Of a DNA stretch of 64,000 nt, positions 38,794-47,275 are shown in pieces. The position numbers and the translations under genes were made by a program. How positions within the stretch are numbered: the stretch's first letter is position 1; every line of letters starts with the position of its first letter. Origin of the DNA: Polaromonas eurypsychrophila (GTDB lineage: Bacteria; Pseudomonadota; Gammaproteobacteria; Burkholderiales; Burkholderiaceae_C); the NCBI RefSeq assembly GCF_014641715.1, contig NZ_BMIG01000010.1, positions 1-64,000 of the forward strand, read 5' to 3'. The notes beneath the pieces are model-generated. The model was given only the letters and a program-made list of their open reading frames with translations, was not told the DNA's origin and did not search any database.

Positions 38794-40077
38794 TTAGCCC
38801 ACCAGCATTTGCATGCTGCGTCCGTAGTGCGCCGACAACTTGTCGAAGATGTCGAGCAGCTCTTCACTGGCTGTGGCCACACGCTCCAGGTCAGGCGCCT
38901 CTGCCCGGCCTGCGGGCGCACTGCCGGCGAGCATCTGCGTCCAGCTCACGGCGGCGGCTTCGAGCAAAGCGCGAATTTCCTTGCTGCTCAGCGGGATGGT
39001 GTTCAGGTAAGCCAGCGCCTCCTCAAAGGCGGCATGGGCCTGCGCCAGGCCCCGCGCGGCCGGCGCCATGCCGGCTTGCGCGCCTAGCATGCCGACCAGC
39101 GCATACTTCGCAAAGCGCTGGCTCAGCATGCGCTGGCGCCCAGCCAGGTTGAGCACCTGCAGTGGCGGCATGGCACCTGCGCTTTCCAGGCTGCCCGTCA
39201 GGCGCTCGGCCTCCTGCAGCAACTGCTCGGCCAGTGCGTCCAGTTGCGGCATCTGGCCGGCTGCGGGTGTGTTCTGCAGCATTGGCTTGAGCTCAAGCCA
39301 GGTGCGCTGAATCTGTGCCAGCAGGTCACCAAAGGTCGGCTGGGAGAGGCTCTTCCCCAGCGCTGCCAGATTGACGTCGATGCGCATGACCGAGTCTTTG
39401 AGCCACGGCTGCACCTGCGCGGAATACACGCCCGCCAGTTGCAGCAACACCAGCTTGACCAGCCGCCGGGACAACATGCGCAACTGGCCGGAGCGGTTCA
39501 CATCTTCCGCAAAACGCGCCGAATGAATAATGTGCTCCGACACCTGGCCAAGTCGCTGGTTGCTGTGCATGGACGCCGTGCGCAGCATCTTGAAAGCATC
39601 GTCGTCGGACACCTCTCTGGCCCGCATCAGGATACCCTTGGCGCGGTCTACCACCTTGCGCTCCTCCAGCCGGCTGGCGACATCGCGCAGTTCCTCGCGC
39701 AGCGCCTGCTCCCGTGTGAAGCGCGCCTGCGCCAGGTGAACCAGTGGCCGCAAGCGCTGCTGGCCGTAACCATTGACCACATAGGCGTGAATGCCGGCCT
39801 CGGTGGCGCGGGTTATCCTGCCGGCATCGGCATCGGTGGTGAACACAATCAGCGGCCGGGGCGAGGTATCACCGACAATCTTCAGCGCCTTGAAAAACTC
39901 CTGGTCGGGAACCGGGCTGTCGCAGATCACCAGATCGGGCTGCTGGCGCAGCACCTCCTGCACCAGTTTGCTGCATCCGCGCACGGTTGCCAGCACCTGG
40001 ATGCCCACCGCTTCCAGGTCAGCCGCCAGCGGATGCGGGCCGTCGGGGCCATTCAGAATTACCAGCGCGGACGTCAT
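38794..40077 (-). CDS. nitrate-responsive ANTAR regulator with two PilJ-type sensor domains
   Basis: A 427-residue soluble protein. Residues 1-120 are a receiver-like fold (LVICDSPVPDQEF, VFTTDADAGR). Residues about 125-190 are an ANTAR domain (REELRDVASRLEERKVVDRA and KGILMRAREVSDDDAFKML). Two helical sensor units follow, each with a motif like RxxxLRMLSRRLVK: first RSGQLRMLSRRLVKLVLLQL, then LAGRQRMLSQRFAKYALVGM. This type IV pili methyl-accepting (PilJ_N) motif resembles the nitrate-binding P-box of NarX/NarQ, so nitrate or nitrite sensing is inferred. Klebsiella NasR also joins a nitrate sensor to ANTAR but with the sensor first. It is divergent from the nirB operon, whose leader has matching hairpins. 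Confidence 0.85.
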   Translation of the reverse strand: MTSALVILNGPDGPHPLAADLEAVGIQVLATVRGCSKLVQEVLRQQPDLVICDSPVPDQEFFKALKIVGDTSPRPLIVFTTDADAGRITRATEAGIHAYVVNGYGQQRLRPLVHLAQARFTREQALREELRDVASRLEERKVVDRAKGILMRAREVSDDDAFKMLRTASMHSNQRLGQVSEHIIHSARFAEDVNRSGQLRMLSRRLVKLVLLQLAGVYSAQVQPWLKDSVMRIDVNLAALGKSLSQPTFGDLLAQIQRTWLELKPMLQNTPAAGQMPQLDALAEQLLQEAERLTGSLESAGAMPPLQVLNLAGRQRMLSQRFAKYALVGMLGAQAGMAPAARGLAQAHAAFEEALAYLNTIPLSSKEIRALLEAAAVSWTQMLAGSAPAGRAEAPDLERVATASEELLDIFDKLSAHYGRSMQMLVG

Positions 40078-40178
40078 AAAAATCAGGTTTTGAGAGGGGA
40101 AACGTGCCTGCAGGGACGCAAGTCGCGCGCCATGTCTGAGGCCGGGACGATAACACCCCACAGGCTTGCACCATGATA

Positions 40179-40193
40179 TGGCACAAGTTTTGC
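40179..40193 (+). promoter_or_regulatory. sigma-54 promoter of the nirB operon
   Basis: TGGCAC, five bases, TTGC, an exact -24/-12 match, with the same N5 apart from one base as the nrtA promoter. The predicted start is about 40205. The leader to nirB is about 290 bases. Confidence 0.88.
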
Positions 40194-40205
40194 GTAGTCC
40201 TGTTC

Positions 40206-40269
40206 GGGCGTAACGGAGCGGCCAACCTTAGCGAAAGCACTGCGGGTTCTGCGCATAACGACGTGCGTA
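40206..40269 (+). promoter_or_regulatory. two-hairpin ANTAR leader of nirB
   Basis: Hairpin 1 (40206-40223): GGGCGT and GCGGCC with one G-G mismatch around loop AACGGA. Hairpin 2 (40250-40269): TGCGCAT and GTGCGTA, a 7-bp stem with two G-U pairs, around loop AACGAC. Both loops have A1 and G4, the ANTAR recognition bases. Between them AACC/GGTT with an inner GCGAAAGC tetraloop could stack the two. Downstream hairpins GGTGTG/CACACC and CCGGTC/GACCGG (40272-40300) are candidates for the terminator side, but no T tract follows. Confidence 0.68.
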
Positions 40270-40326
40270 ATGGTGTGCCTCACACCGGTCAGACGACCGG
40301 GTCCCTGTTCAACGGGAGAGAGCATC

Positions 40327-40500
40327 ATGATTTTTACCTCAATTTCCACGCTCCTGCGGTTCAAGCCGCAGGCAAATTCGCTGGTGCGCCATAGCGCCAG
40401 TGCTTGCCCTGCCGTACGTGTACCGGCTCACGCTGCAGCCTGCCGCCGTGGCATGGCGCTTGCGATCAACCCCCTGAATCAAACTGGAGTGAGCGCATGA
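40327..40500 (+). CDS. small leader ORF coupled to nirB
   Basis: A 57-residue frame starting MIFTSISTLLRFKPQANSL and ending LNQTGVSA, not a family I know. GGGAGAGA lies 6 bases before its ATG. Its TGA overlaps the nirB ATG (ATGA, 40497-40500), the same coupling used by nirB-nirD. A hairpin CCTGCGG/CCGCAGG (40352-40371) lies within it. It may be a real small protein or a translated leader that controls nirB translation. Confidence 0.5.
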   Translation: MIFTSISTLLRFKPQANSLVRHSASACPAVRVPAHAAACRRGMALAINPLNQTGVSA

Positions 40501-42971
40501 AAAAGTCAAAATTGGTGATGGTCGGCAACGGCATGGCCGGCGTCCGCACCATCGAGGAATTGCTCAAGGTCGCGCCCGAGCTGTACGACATCACCGTCTT
40601 CGGCGCCGAACCGCACCCCAACTACAACCGCATCCTGCTGAGCCCGGTGCTGGCCGGCGAACAGACGCTGGACGAGATCGTGCTCAACAGCTGGGACTGG
40701 TACACCGACAACCACATCACGCTGCACGCAGGCAAGAAGGTGGTTGAGGTGGACCGCGTCAAACGCATCGTGCGTGCGGTCGCTGCAGACGGCGGCGTCA
40801 CAGAAGAAGAATACGACCGCCTGCTGATGTGCACCGGCTCCAACCCCTTCATCCTGCCGATTCCCGGCAAGGACCTGCAAGGTGTGATTGCTTACCGCGA
40901 CATTGCCGACACCAACGCCATGATTGACGCTTCGGTGAAGTACAAAAAAGCCGTGGTCATCGGCGGTGGCCTGCTGGGCCTGGAGGCCGCCAACGGCCTG
41001 ATGCTGCGCGGCATGGATGTCAGCGTGGTGCACGTCATGCCGACCTTGATGGAACGCCAACTCGACAGCGTGGCCGGCAAGCTGCTGCAGAAGTCACTGG
41101 AAGACCGCGGGCTGAAATTTCTGATGGGCGCGCAGACGCAGGAGCTGGTAGGCGGCACTGGTATTGATGGCGAGCCGGGCCGCGTGACGGCCATCAAGTT
41201 CAAGGACGGCACCGAGCTGGCCACCGACCTGGTGGTGATGGCGGTGGGCATACGTCCGAACACCGAACTCGCCGAAAAAATGCGCCTGTATTGCAACAAG
41301 GGAATTGTCGTCAACGACACCATGCAGACCGTCACCGACGCCCGCATCTACTCCGTCGGTGAATGCGCGGCGCACCGCGGCATCGCCTACGGCCTGGTGG
41401 CGCCGCTGTTCGAGCAGGCCAAGGTCGCAGCCAACCACCTCGCGCAGTTCGGCATTGGCCGCTACACCGGCTCGCTGACCTCGACCAAACTCAAGGTCAC
41501 CGGCATCGACCTGTTTTCTGCCGGCGAGTTCATGGGCGGCGAAGGCACCGAAGAAATTGTCATGAGCGATCCTTTCGGCGGCGTTTACAAGAAGCTGGTC
41601 ATCAAGGATGACAAGCTGATCGGTGCCTGCCTGTACGGCGACACCGTCGACGGTTCCTACTACTTCAAGCTGCTGCGCGACGGCCGCAGCGTAGGCGACA
41701 TCCGGGACCGCCTCATGTTCGGCGAATCGAACATTGGTGACGCTGGCCACGAAGGCCACAGCAAGGCCGCGGCCATGCCCGACGAGGCCGAGGTTTGCGG
41801 CTGCAATGGCGTGACCAAAGGCACAATTTGCAAGGCCATCAAGGAAAAAGGCCTGTTCACGCTCGACGAGGTGCGCAAACACACCAAGGCCAGCGCATCC
41901 TGCGGCTCCTGCACCGGCCTGGTCGAGCAGATCCTGATGTTCACCGCCGGCGGCGACTACTCGGCCACACCCAAGCTCAAAGCCATGTGCAGCTGCACCG
42001 ACCATGGGCATCAGGCGGTGCGCGATGCGATTCGCAACAACAAGCTGATGACGATTGCTGATACTTTCAAATTCATGGACTGGAAGACGCCGAATGGTTG
42101 CGCGAGCTGCCGCCCGGCCGTCAACTACTACCTGATCAGCACCTGGCCCAAAGAGGCAAAGGACGACCCGCAAAGCCGTTACATCAACGAACGCAGCCAT
42201 GCCAACATCCAGAAAGACGGTACCTACAGCGTGATCCCGCGCATGTGGGGCGGCGAGACCACGGCCAGCGAGTTGCGCCGCATTGCCGACGCGGTGGACA
42301 AGTACAAGATCCCGACAGTCAAGGTCACCGGAGGCCAGCGCATCGATTTGCTGGGCGTGAAGAAGGAAGATTTGCAAAACGTCTGGAAAGACATCGGCAT
42401 GCCTTCCGGCCACGCCTATGCCAAGGCCCTGCGCACGGTGAAAACCTGCGTCGGCAGCGAGTGGTGCCGCATGGGCACGCAGGACAGCACACAGATGGGC
42501 AAGGACCTGGAGCGCGCAATGTGGCGCATGTATGCGCCGCACAAGGTCAAGTTTGCGGTCAGCGGTTGCCCGCGCAACTGCGCCGAATCCGGCATCAAGG
42601 ACGTCGGCATCATCGGCGTTGACTCCGGCTGGGAGATGTACATCGCCGGCAACGGCGGCATCAAGACCGAAGTCGCGCACTTTTTCACCAAGCTCAAGAC
42701 CGCCGCAGAGGTGCTTGAGTACACCGGCGCCTTCTGCGAGCTCTACCGCCAGGAAGGCTGGTATCTGGAGCGCACGGTGCACTACGTGAACCGTGTCGGT
42801 CTCGACTATGTGAAGAAAAAAATCCTCGAAGACCACGAAGGCCGCAAGAAGCTCTGGGAGCAGCTGCAGTTTGCGCTCGACGGCGAGCCCGACCCCTGGT
42901 TTGAACTGAAAGAGGCGTCGGTTGATACCCGGCAGTTCACCAAACTGGAAAGCGCGGGGCAGGCGGCATGA
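40497..42971 (+). CDS. nirB: assimilatory nitrite reductase (NADH), large subunit
   Basis: An 824-residue flavoprotein that passes electrons from NAD(P)H to a siroheme/[4Fe-4S] centre, reducing nitrite to ammonium. An N-terminal FAD fold (VMVGNGMAGVRTIEELL) is followed by the NAD site VVIGGGLLGLEAANGL, then two BFD-type [2Fe-2S] units (CGCNGVTKGTI with CGSCTG; CSCTDHGHQA with CASCRPA). The C-terminal siroheme ligands are in KTCVGSEWCRMGTQDS and SGCPRNCAESGIKD. The ATG at 40497 has GGAGTGAG upstream and overlaps a leader ORF. It overlaps nirD. Confidence 0.97.
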   Translation: MKKSKLVMVGNGMAGVRTIEELLKVAPELYDITVFGAEPHPNYNRILLSPVLAGEQTLDEIVLNSWDWYTDNHITLHAGKKVVEVDRVKRIVRAVAADGGVTEEEYDRLLMCTGSNPFILPIPGKDLQGVIAYRDIADTNAMIDASVKYKKAVVIGGGLLGLEAANGLMLRGMDVSVVHVMPTLMERQLDSVAGKLLQKSLEDRGLKFLMGAQTQELVGGTGIDGEPGRVTAIKFKDGTELATDLVVMAVGIRPNTELAEKMRLYCNKGIVVNDTMQTVTDARIYSVGECAAHRGIAYGLVAPLFEQAKVAANHLAQFGIGRYTGSLTSTKLKVTGIDLFSAGEFMGGEGTEEIVMSDPFGGVYKKLVIKDDKLIGACLYGDTVDGSYYFKLLRDGRSVGDIRDRLMFGESNIGDAGHEGHSKAAAMPDEAEVCGCNGVTKGTICKAIKEKGLFTLDEVRKHTKASASCGSCTGLVEQILMFTAGGDYSATPKLKAMCSCTDHGHQAVRDAIRNNKLMTIADTFKFMDWKTPNGCASCRPAVNYYLISTWPKEAKDDPQSRYINERSHANIQKDGTYSVIPRMWGGETTASELRRIADAVDKYKIPTVKVTGGQRIDLLGVKKEDLQNVWKDIGMPSGHAYAKALRTVKTCVGSEWCRMGTQDSTQMGKDLERAMWRMYAPHKVKFAVSGCPRNCAESGIKDVGIIGVDSGWEMYIAGNGGIKTEVAHFFTKLKTAAEVLEYTGAFCELYRQEGWYLERTVHYVNRVGLDYVKKKILEDHEGRKKLWEQLQFALDGEPDPWFELKEASVDTRQFTKLESAGQAA

Positions 42972-43396
42972 AGGCGAATAAATGGACCGTGATTTGCCGG
43001 GTGGAAGACATTCCCGTGCTCGGCTCGCGCCGCGTGGGCAGGCCAAAAGGTCTGGACATCGCCGTCTTCCGTAACTCTGAAGACCACGTGTTTGCCCTGC
43101 TGGACCGATGCCCGCACAAGGGGGGGCCACTGTCGCAGGGTATTGTGTTTGGGAGCAGCGTGGCCTGCCCGCTGCACAACTGGACCATAAGCCTGGCCGA
43201 CGGTTGCGCCCAGGGCGCGGACGAAGGCTGCACACCGAAGTTTGCGTGCAAGGTGGATGCTGGGCAAGTGCTGCTGGATCCGGCTGAGCTGGCCACGCTG
43301 GCTCTGGACCTGGCGGCACCGCGTGCTGGCCCCTGCGCATCGACAGGCGCGCTGGGCGACCAGACCTTTGACGTGCAGGCACCGCACACCGCGTGA
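42968..43396 (+). CDS. nirD: assimilatory nitrite reductase, small Rieske-type subunit
   Basis: A 142-residue NirD protein. The Rieske-like motifs are CPHKGGPLSQG and CPLHNWTI; both Cys-x-His pairs are present (C..H at CPH and CPLH), so a [2Fe-2S] cluster could bind here. It is about 30 residues longer at the C-terminus than short NirD proteins, with an Ala-rich tail. ATGA overlap with nirB and a TGATG overlap with nasA make the three one translational unit. Confidence 0.93.
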   Translation: MKANKWTVICRVEDIPVLGSRRVGRPKGLDIAVFRNSEDHVFALLDRCPHKGGPLSQGIVFGSSVACPLHNWTISLADGCAQGADEGCTPKFACKVDAGQVLLDPAELATLALDLAAPRAGPCASTGALGDQTFDVQAPHTA

Positions 43397-46314
43397 TGCC
43401 CAAGGAAACCAGGTCAACCTGCCCCTACTGTGGGGTGGGCTGTGGGGTGATCATCGAGTCAACCGGCGACGAGATCACGGGTGTACGCGGCGATCCGGAT
43501 CATCCAGCCAACTTCGGCCGGCTCTGCACCAAGGGCTCGACCCTGCACCTGACTGCCTCCCATGCCGTCACGCGCCAGACCCGGCTGCTGCATCCCATGC
43601 AACGCGCGCAACGAGGCGCAACGCCGCAGCGCATCAGTTGGGACAGCGCGCTGGACTTCGCCAGTGACAAGTTCGCGCAAGTCATCCGGGACCACGGCCC
43701 GGATGCCGTTGGCTTTTACATATCGGGCCAGTTGCTGACCGAGGACTACTACGTCTTCAACAAACTTGCCAAGGGCCTGATCGGCACCAACAACGTGGAC
43801 ACCAACTCGCGTCTGTGCATGAGCAGCGCTGTCGCGGGTTACAAGCAGACCCTGGGCGCCGATGCGCCGCCTTGCTGCTACGACGATGTGAACCATGCGC
43901 AATGCATCTTTATCGTCGGCAGCAACACCTCTTATGCACACCCGATTCTTTTCCGGCGGATTGAGGACGCCAAAGCCGCCAACCCGGCGCTGAAAATCAT
44001 CTTCTGCGACCCGCGCCGTACCGACACCGCAGGCATTGCCGATTTGTACCTGCCGATCCAGCCTGGCACCGATGTATCGCTGTTCAACGGCCTGCTGCAC
44101 ATCATGCTGTGGGAAGGCTGGACCCAGCCGGCTTACATCGCTGAACATACCAGTGGCTTCGAGACCCTGAAAGCCACGGTGCGCGACTACACGCCCGACC
44201 TGGTGGCTGACACCTGCGACATCAAGAAGGAAGACCTGTTCACAGCCGCCAGACTGTTTGCCACCTCCGCGGCGACGTTGAGCCTGTATTGCCAGGGCCT
44301 GAACCAGTCAAGCAGCGGCACCGCCAAAAACGCGGCGCTGATCAACCTGCACCTGGCCACCGCACAAATCGGCAAACCGGGCGCCGGACCGTTTTCGCTG
44401 ACCGGCCAGCCCAATGCCATGGGTGGCCGCGAGGTCGGCGGCCTGGCAAACCTACTGAGCGCGCACCGCGATCTGGCCAACCCGCAGCACCGCGCCGAAG
44501 TCGCAGCGTTGTGGGGCGTGCTTTCGGTACCGGAAAAGCCGGGCAAGACCGCGGTCGAGATGTTCCAGGCTACGGCCGATGGCGAGATCAAAGCCTTGTG
44601 GATAGCCTGCACGAATCCGGCCCAATCCATGCCGGACCAGGCCACTGTCAGACGGGCACTCGAGCGCGCCGAGCTGGTGGTGGTGCAGGAGGCTTTTGCC
44701 ACACCATCGACCTGCGACTACGCCGACCTGCTGCTGCCGGCCACCACCTGGGGCGAAAAAACCGGAACAGTGACCAACAGCGAGCGGCGCATCAGCCGCG
44801 TGCGGCCAGCGGTGCCAGCGCCTAGTGAGGCCCGCCACGACTGGGCGATTGCCATGGCCTTTGCCCAGCGGCTGGAAAAATTGCTGCCAGTGCAGAAAAT
44901 CAGCACCCTGTTTCCGTGGTCCACGGGCGGCGAGACAGCCGCGGTGGAAAGCATCTGGAATGAACACCGCGAATCGACGCGCGGGCGCGACCTCGACATC
45001 ACCGGCATGAGTTACGCCATGCTGGACGCAGCGCCGCAGCAGTGGCCCCTCAAAGAGGGTGAAACCACCGGCAAAGTGCGGCTTTACGAGGACGGCATCT
45101 TCCCAACCGAAGACGGCAGGGCACGCTTCGTTAACACCGTCTACAAACCGGTGGCCGAGCCGCGGGAATCACGATACCCCTTCTCGCTGACCACCGGCCG
45201 CCTGCGCGACCAGTGGCACGGCATGAGCCGCACCGGCACCCTGGGCCGTCTTTTTGGCCATGTGGCGGAACCGTCTATCCAGATGAATGCCCAGGACATG
45301 GCGCGCCGCCTGCTCAAAGATGGCGACCTGGTGCACGTCACCTCCAAACGCGGCTCCATCGTGGTGCCGCTGCAGGCCTCACCCGAGGTCGCGGTGAGCC
45401 AGGCCTTCATGGCCATGCACTGGGGCGACGACTATTTGAGCGGCCTGTCCAGCCAGGGTGAGCGGCTGGCAGGTGTCAACGCATTGACCACATCGGCCTA
45501 CTGCCCCAGCTCCAAACAGCCCGAGCTTAAACATGCTGCCGTAAAAATCCTCAAAGCGGAAATGCCCTGGTCGCTACTGGCCATGGCCTGGGTGCCCGAT
45601 GACAAAGTGCTGGCAGCGCGCGAGCAGCTCAAACCCCTAATGGCCAGCTTTGCCTTCAGCAGTTGTGTGCCGTTTTCCAACGAAGTTCCGCTTGGCGATA
45701 CAAACCGCCAGCGCACGGGAGTGCTCTTTCGTGCAGCCGGTTTCGAGGCACCGGAAGCCGGTCTGCTGGGAAAAATCGAAACCATCCTTGGTCTGGATGG
45801 CACGAACGCACTGCGCTACGTGGACAAAAAGAAGGGCCAGCACCGCACGGCACGGCTGGTGCGCAAGGGCCAACAACACGATGAGGCCGAACTGGCCGGA
45901 TTTATGCTGGCCGGTGATGTCAGCGCCCAAGCCTGGATCAAGACCCTGTTGCAGGACGAGCTGCCGGCGCAAGCTTATGGCCGCTTGCTGCTGCTGCCCG
46001 GGGCCAAGGCACCTGTGGCGCTGCAATCGCGCGGCAAACCTGTGTGCAGTTGCTTTAGTGTCAGCGATACCGACATCGGCGACTGCCTGAACGAGATCAC
46101 CAGCGCGGTGGGCGGCGCCGGTTACCTGGCCAGCGACGCCGACCGCCTCCTGTTGCTGCAGGACAAGCTCAAGTGCGGCACCAACTGCGGCTCTTGCGTG
46201 CCGGAGATCAAACGTTTCATCCGGACCGCCACCGACACCCGACTCGCCACGCCCGATTCGTCCGATTCGTCCGCTGCCGGTCGCACGGTGATCCCGATCA
46301 GGGTCGTCGCCTGA
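43396..46314 (+). CDS. nasA: assimilatory nitrate reductase, catalytic subunit
   Basis: A 972-residue molybdo-bis-MGD enzyme reducing nitrate to nitrite in the cytoplasm. The N-terminal [4Fe-4S] motif is CPYCGVGCGVII with a fourth Cys in FGRLCTKG. The Mo-site segment NTNSRLCMSSAVAGYKQTLG gives the probable Cys ligand. The C-terminal part has the MGD-binding domain and then a BFD-type [2Fe-2S] unit (CSCFSVSDTDIGDCL with CGTNCGSCVPEIK), as in Klebsiella NasA. I chose the ATG at 43396; a GTG one codon earlier is possible. Confidence 0.96.
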   Translation: MPKETRSTCPYCGVGCGVIIESTGDEITGVRGDPDHPANFGRLCTKGSTLHLTASHAVTRQTRLLHPMQRAQRGATPQRISWDSALDFASDKFAQVIRDHGPDAVGFYISGQLLTEDYYVFNKLAKGLIGTNNVDTNSRLCMSSAVAGYKQTLGADAPPCCYDDVNHAQCIFIVGSNTSYAHPILFRRIEDAKAANPALKIIFCDPRRTDTAGIADLYLPIQPGTDVSLFNGLLHIMLWEGWTQPAYIAEHTSGFETLKATVRDYTPDLVADTCDIKKEDLFTAARLFATSAATLSLYCQGLNQSSSGTAKNAALINLHLATAQIGKPGAGPFSLTGQPNAMGGREVGGLANLLSAHRDLANPQHRAEVAALWGVLSVPEKPGKTAVEMFQATADGEIKALWIACTNPAQSMPDQATVRRALERAELVVVQEAFATPSTCDYADLLLPATTWGEKTGTVTNSERRISRVRPAVPAPSEARHDWAIAMAFAQRLEKLLPVQKISTLFPWSTGGETAAVESIWNEHRESTRGRDLDITGMSYAMLDAAPQQWPLKEGETTGKVRLYEDGIFPTEDGRARFVNTVYKPVAEPRESRYPFSLTTGRLRDQWHGMSRTGTLGRLFGHVAEPSIQMNAQDMARRLLKDGDLVHVTSKRGSIVVPLQASPEVAVSQAFMAMHWGDDYLSGLSSQGERLAGVNALTTSAYCPSSKQPELKHAAVKILKAEMPWSLLAMAWVPDDKVLAAREQLKPLMASFAFSSCVPFSNEVPLGDTNRQRTGVLFRAAGFEAPEAGLLGKIETILGLDGTNALRYVDKKKGQHRTARLVRKGQQHDEAELAGFMLAGDVSAQAWIKTLLQDELPAQAYGRLLLLPGAKAPVALQSRGKPVCSCFSVSDTDIGDCLNEITSAVGGAGYLASDADRLLLLQDKLKCGTNCGSCVPEIKRFIRTATDTRLATPDSSDSSAAGRTVIPIRVVA

Positions 46315-46369
46315 ATGAGCGCCATAAGCTCATAACCGGAAGTTATCCACCTTCGCGGACAATCGAGGC

Positions 46370-47275
46370 ATGTCCATCGCCCAGTACATCAAGGTCATCG
46401 GCCGCGGTAAAGACGGCGCGCGGCCGCTCACGCGTGAACAGGCGGCCGACCTGTTCGGCCAGGTGCTGGACGGTAGCGTGACCGACCTCGAAATTGGCGG
46501 CTTCTGCCTGGCCATGCGTATCAAGGGCGAAACCCCGGTGGAGATGGCGGGCTTTCTGGACGCCACCTACGAGCGCATGCAACGTTTTCCGGCCAGCGAC
46601 AAGCCCACCGTGGTGCTGCCCAGCTACAACGGCGCCCGCAAGCTGCCGGTACTCACGCCTCTGCTGGCGCTGCTGCTGGCACGTGAAGGTCTGCCGGTGC
46701 TAGTGCATGGCACGGCCACGGAATCCAGCCGGATTTTCACGTCAAATGTGCTTGCAGCCCTTGGTATACCTGCGCAGGTAGCTATTGGAAAGATAGCAAA
46801 TGGCGAGGTGGTGTTTGCCCCTACAGAATTGCTGTGCCCGGGCCTCAAACGCCTGCTGGACGTGCGGCGCGCGGTCGGACTGCGCAACCCGGCGCACAGC
46901 CTGGTCAAGATCATGAACCCCTGCTTGGGCAAGGCGCTGGTGGTCAGCAGCTACACACATCCCGAATACGCCCTGTCCATGGGCCAGACTTTTGAGCTGA
47001 TCCAGGCCAACGCCTTGCTGCTGCGCGGCACCGAAGGCGAGGTGGTGGCCGACGCGCGCCGCACACCGCAGATGGAAGCATTCATTGGCGGAAAACGCAC
47101 GCTGTTGCAGGCCTTCCAGCCCGGCACGCTGGCCAGTGTGCCGGACCTGCCCACTGCCATCGACGGCGACAGCACCGCCACCTATATCCGCGCCGTGATG
47201 TCGGGCTCCCACGCCGTGCCAGCGTCGATATCGCGGCAGGTGGAACATATCTTGCAGTTGACTTCCCAACTATGA
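46370..47275 (+). CDS. ybiB: YbiB family protein, phosphoribosyltransferase-like
   Basis: A 301-residue protein related to anthranilate phosphoribosyltransferase (TrpD) but lacking a known enzymatic role. It contains YIKVIGRGKDGARPLTREQA, FCLAMRIKGETPVEMAGFL, VLVHGTATESSRIFTSNVL and GTEGEVVADARRTPQM. YbiB is described as a DNA-binding relative of TrpD. It is common between nitrate assimilation genes and cobA in this family of bacteria. A repeat B copy is embedded in frame at 46754-46801. It overlaps the cobA start by ATGA. Confidence 0.88.
   Translation: MSIAQYIKVIGRGKDGARPLTREQAADLFGQVLDGSVTDLEIGGFCLAMRIKGETPVEMAGFLDATYERMQRFPASDKPTVVLPSYNGARKLPVLTPLLALLLAREGLPVLVHGTATESSRIFTSNVLAALGIPAQVAIGKIANGEVVFAPTELLCPGLKRLLDVRRAVGLRNPAHSLVKIMNPCLGKALVVSSYTHPEYALSMGQTFELIQANALLLRGTEGEVVADARRTPQMEAFIGGKRTLLQAFQPGTLASVPDLPTAIDGDSTATYIRAVMSGSHAVPASISRQVEHILQLTSQL
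46754..46801. repeat. repeat B copy inside ybiB
   Basis: GCAGCCCTTGGTATACCTGC, then GCAGGTAGCTATTGGAAAGA and TAGCAAAT. The frame stays open and encodes about 16 residues (AALGIPAQVAIGKIANG). The match to repeat B is partial but covers both conserved ends. Confidence 0.5.

Noticed and set aside
41094..43403. A 769-codon open frame antisense to nirB and nirD
   Set aside because: Same reason: it is opposite clearly recognised NirB/NirD and shows no domain.
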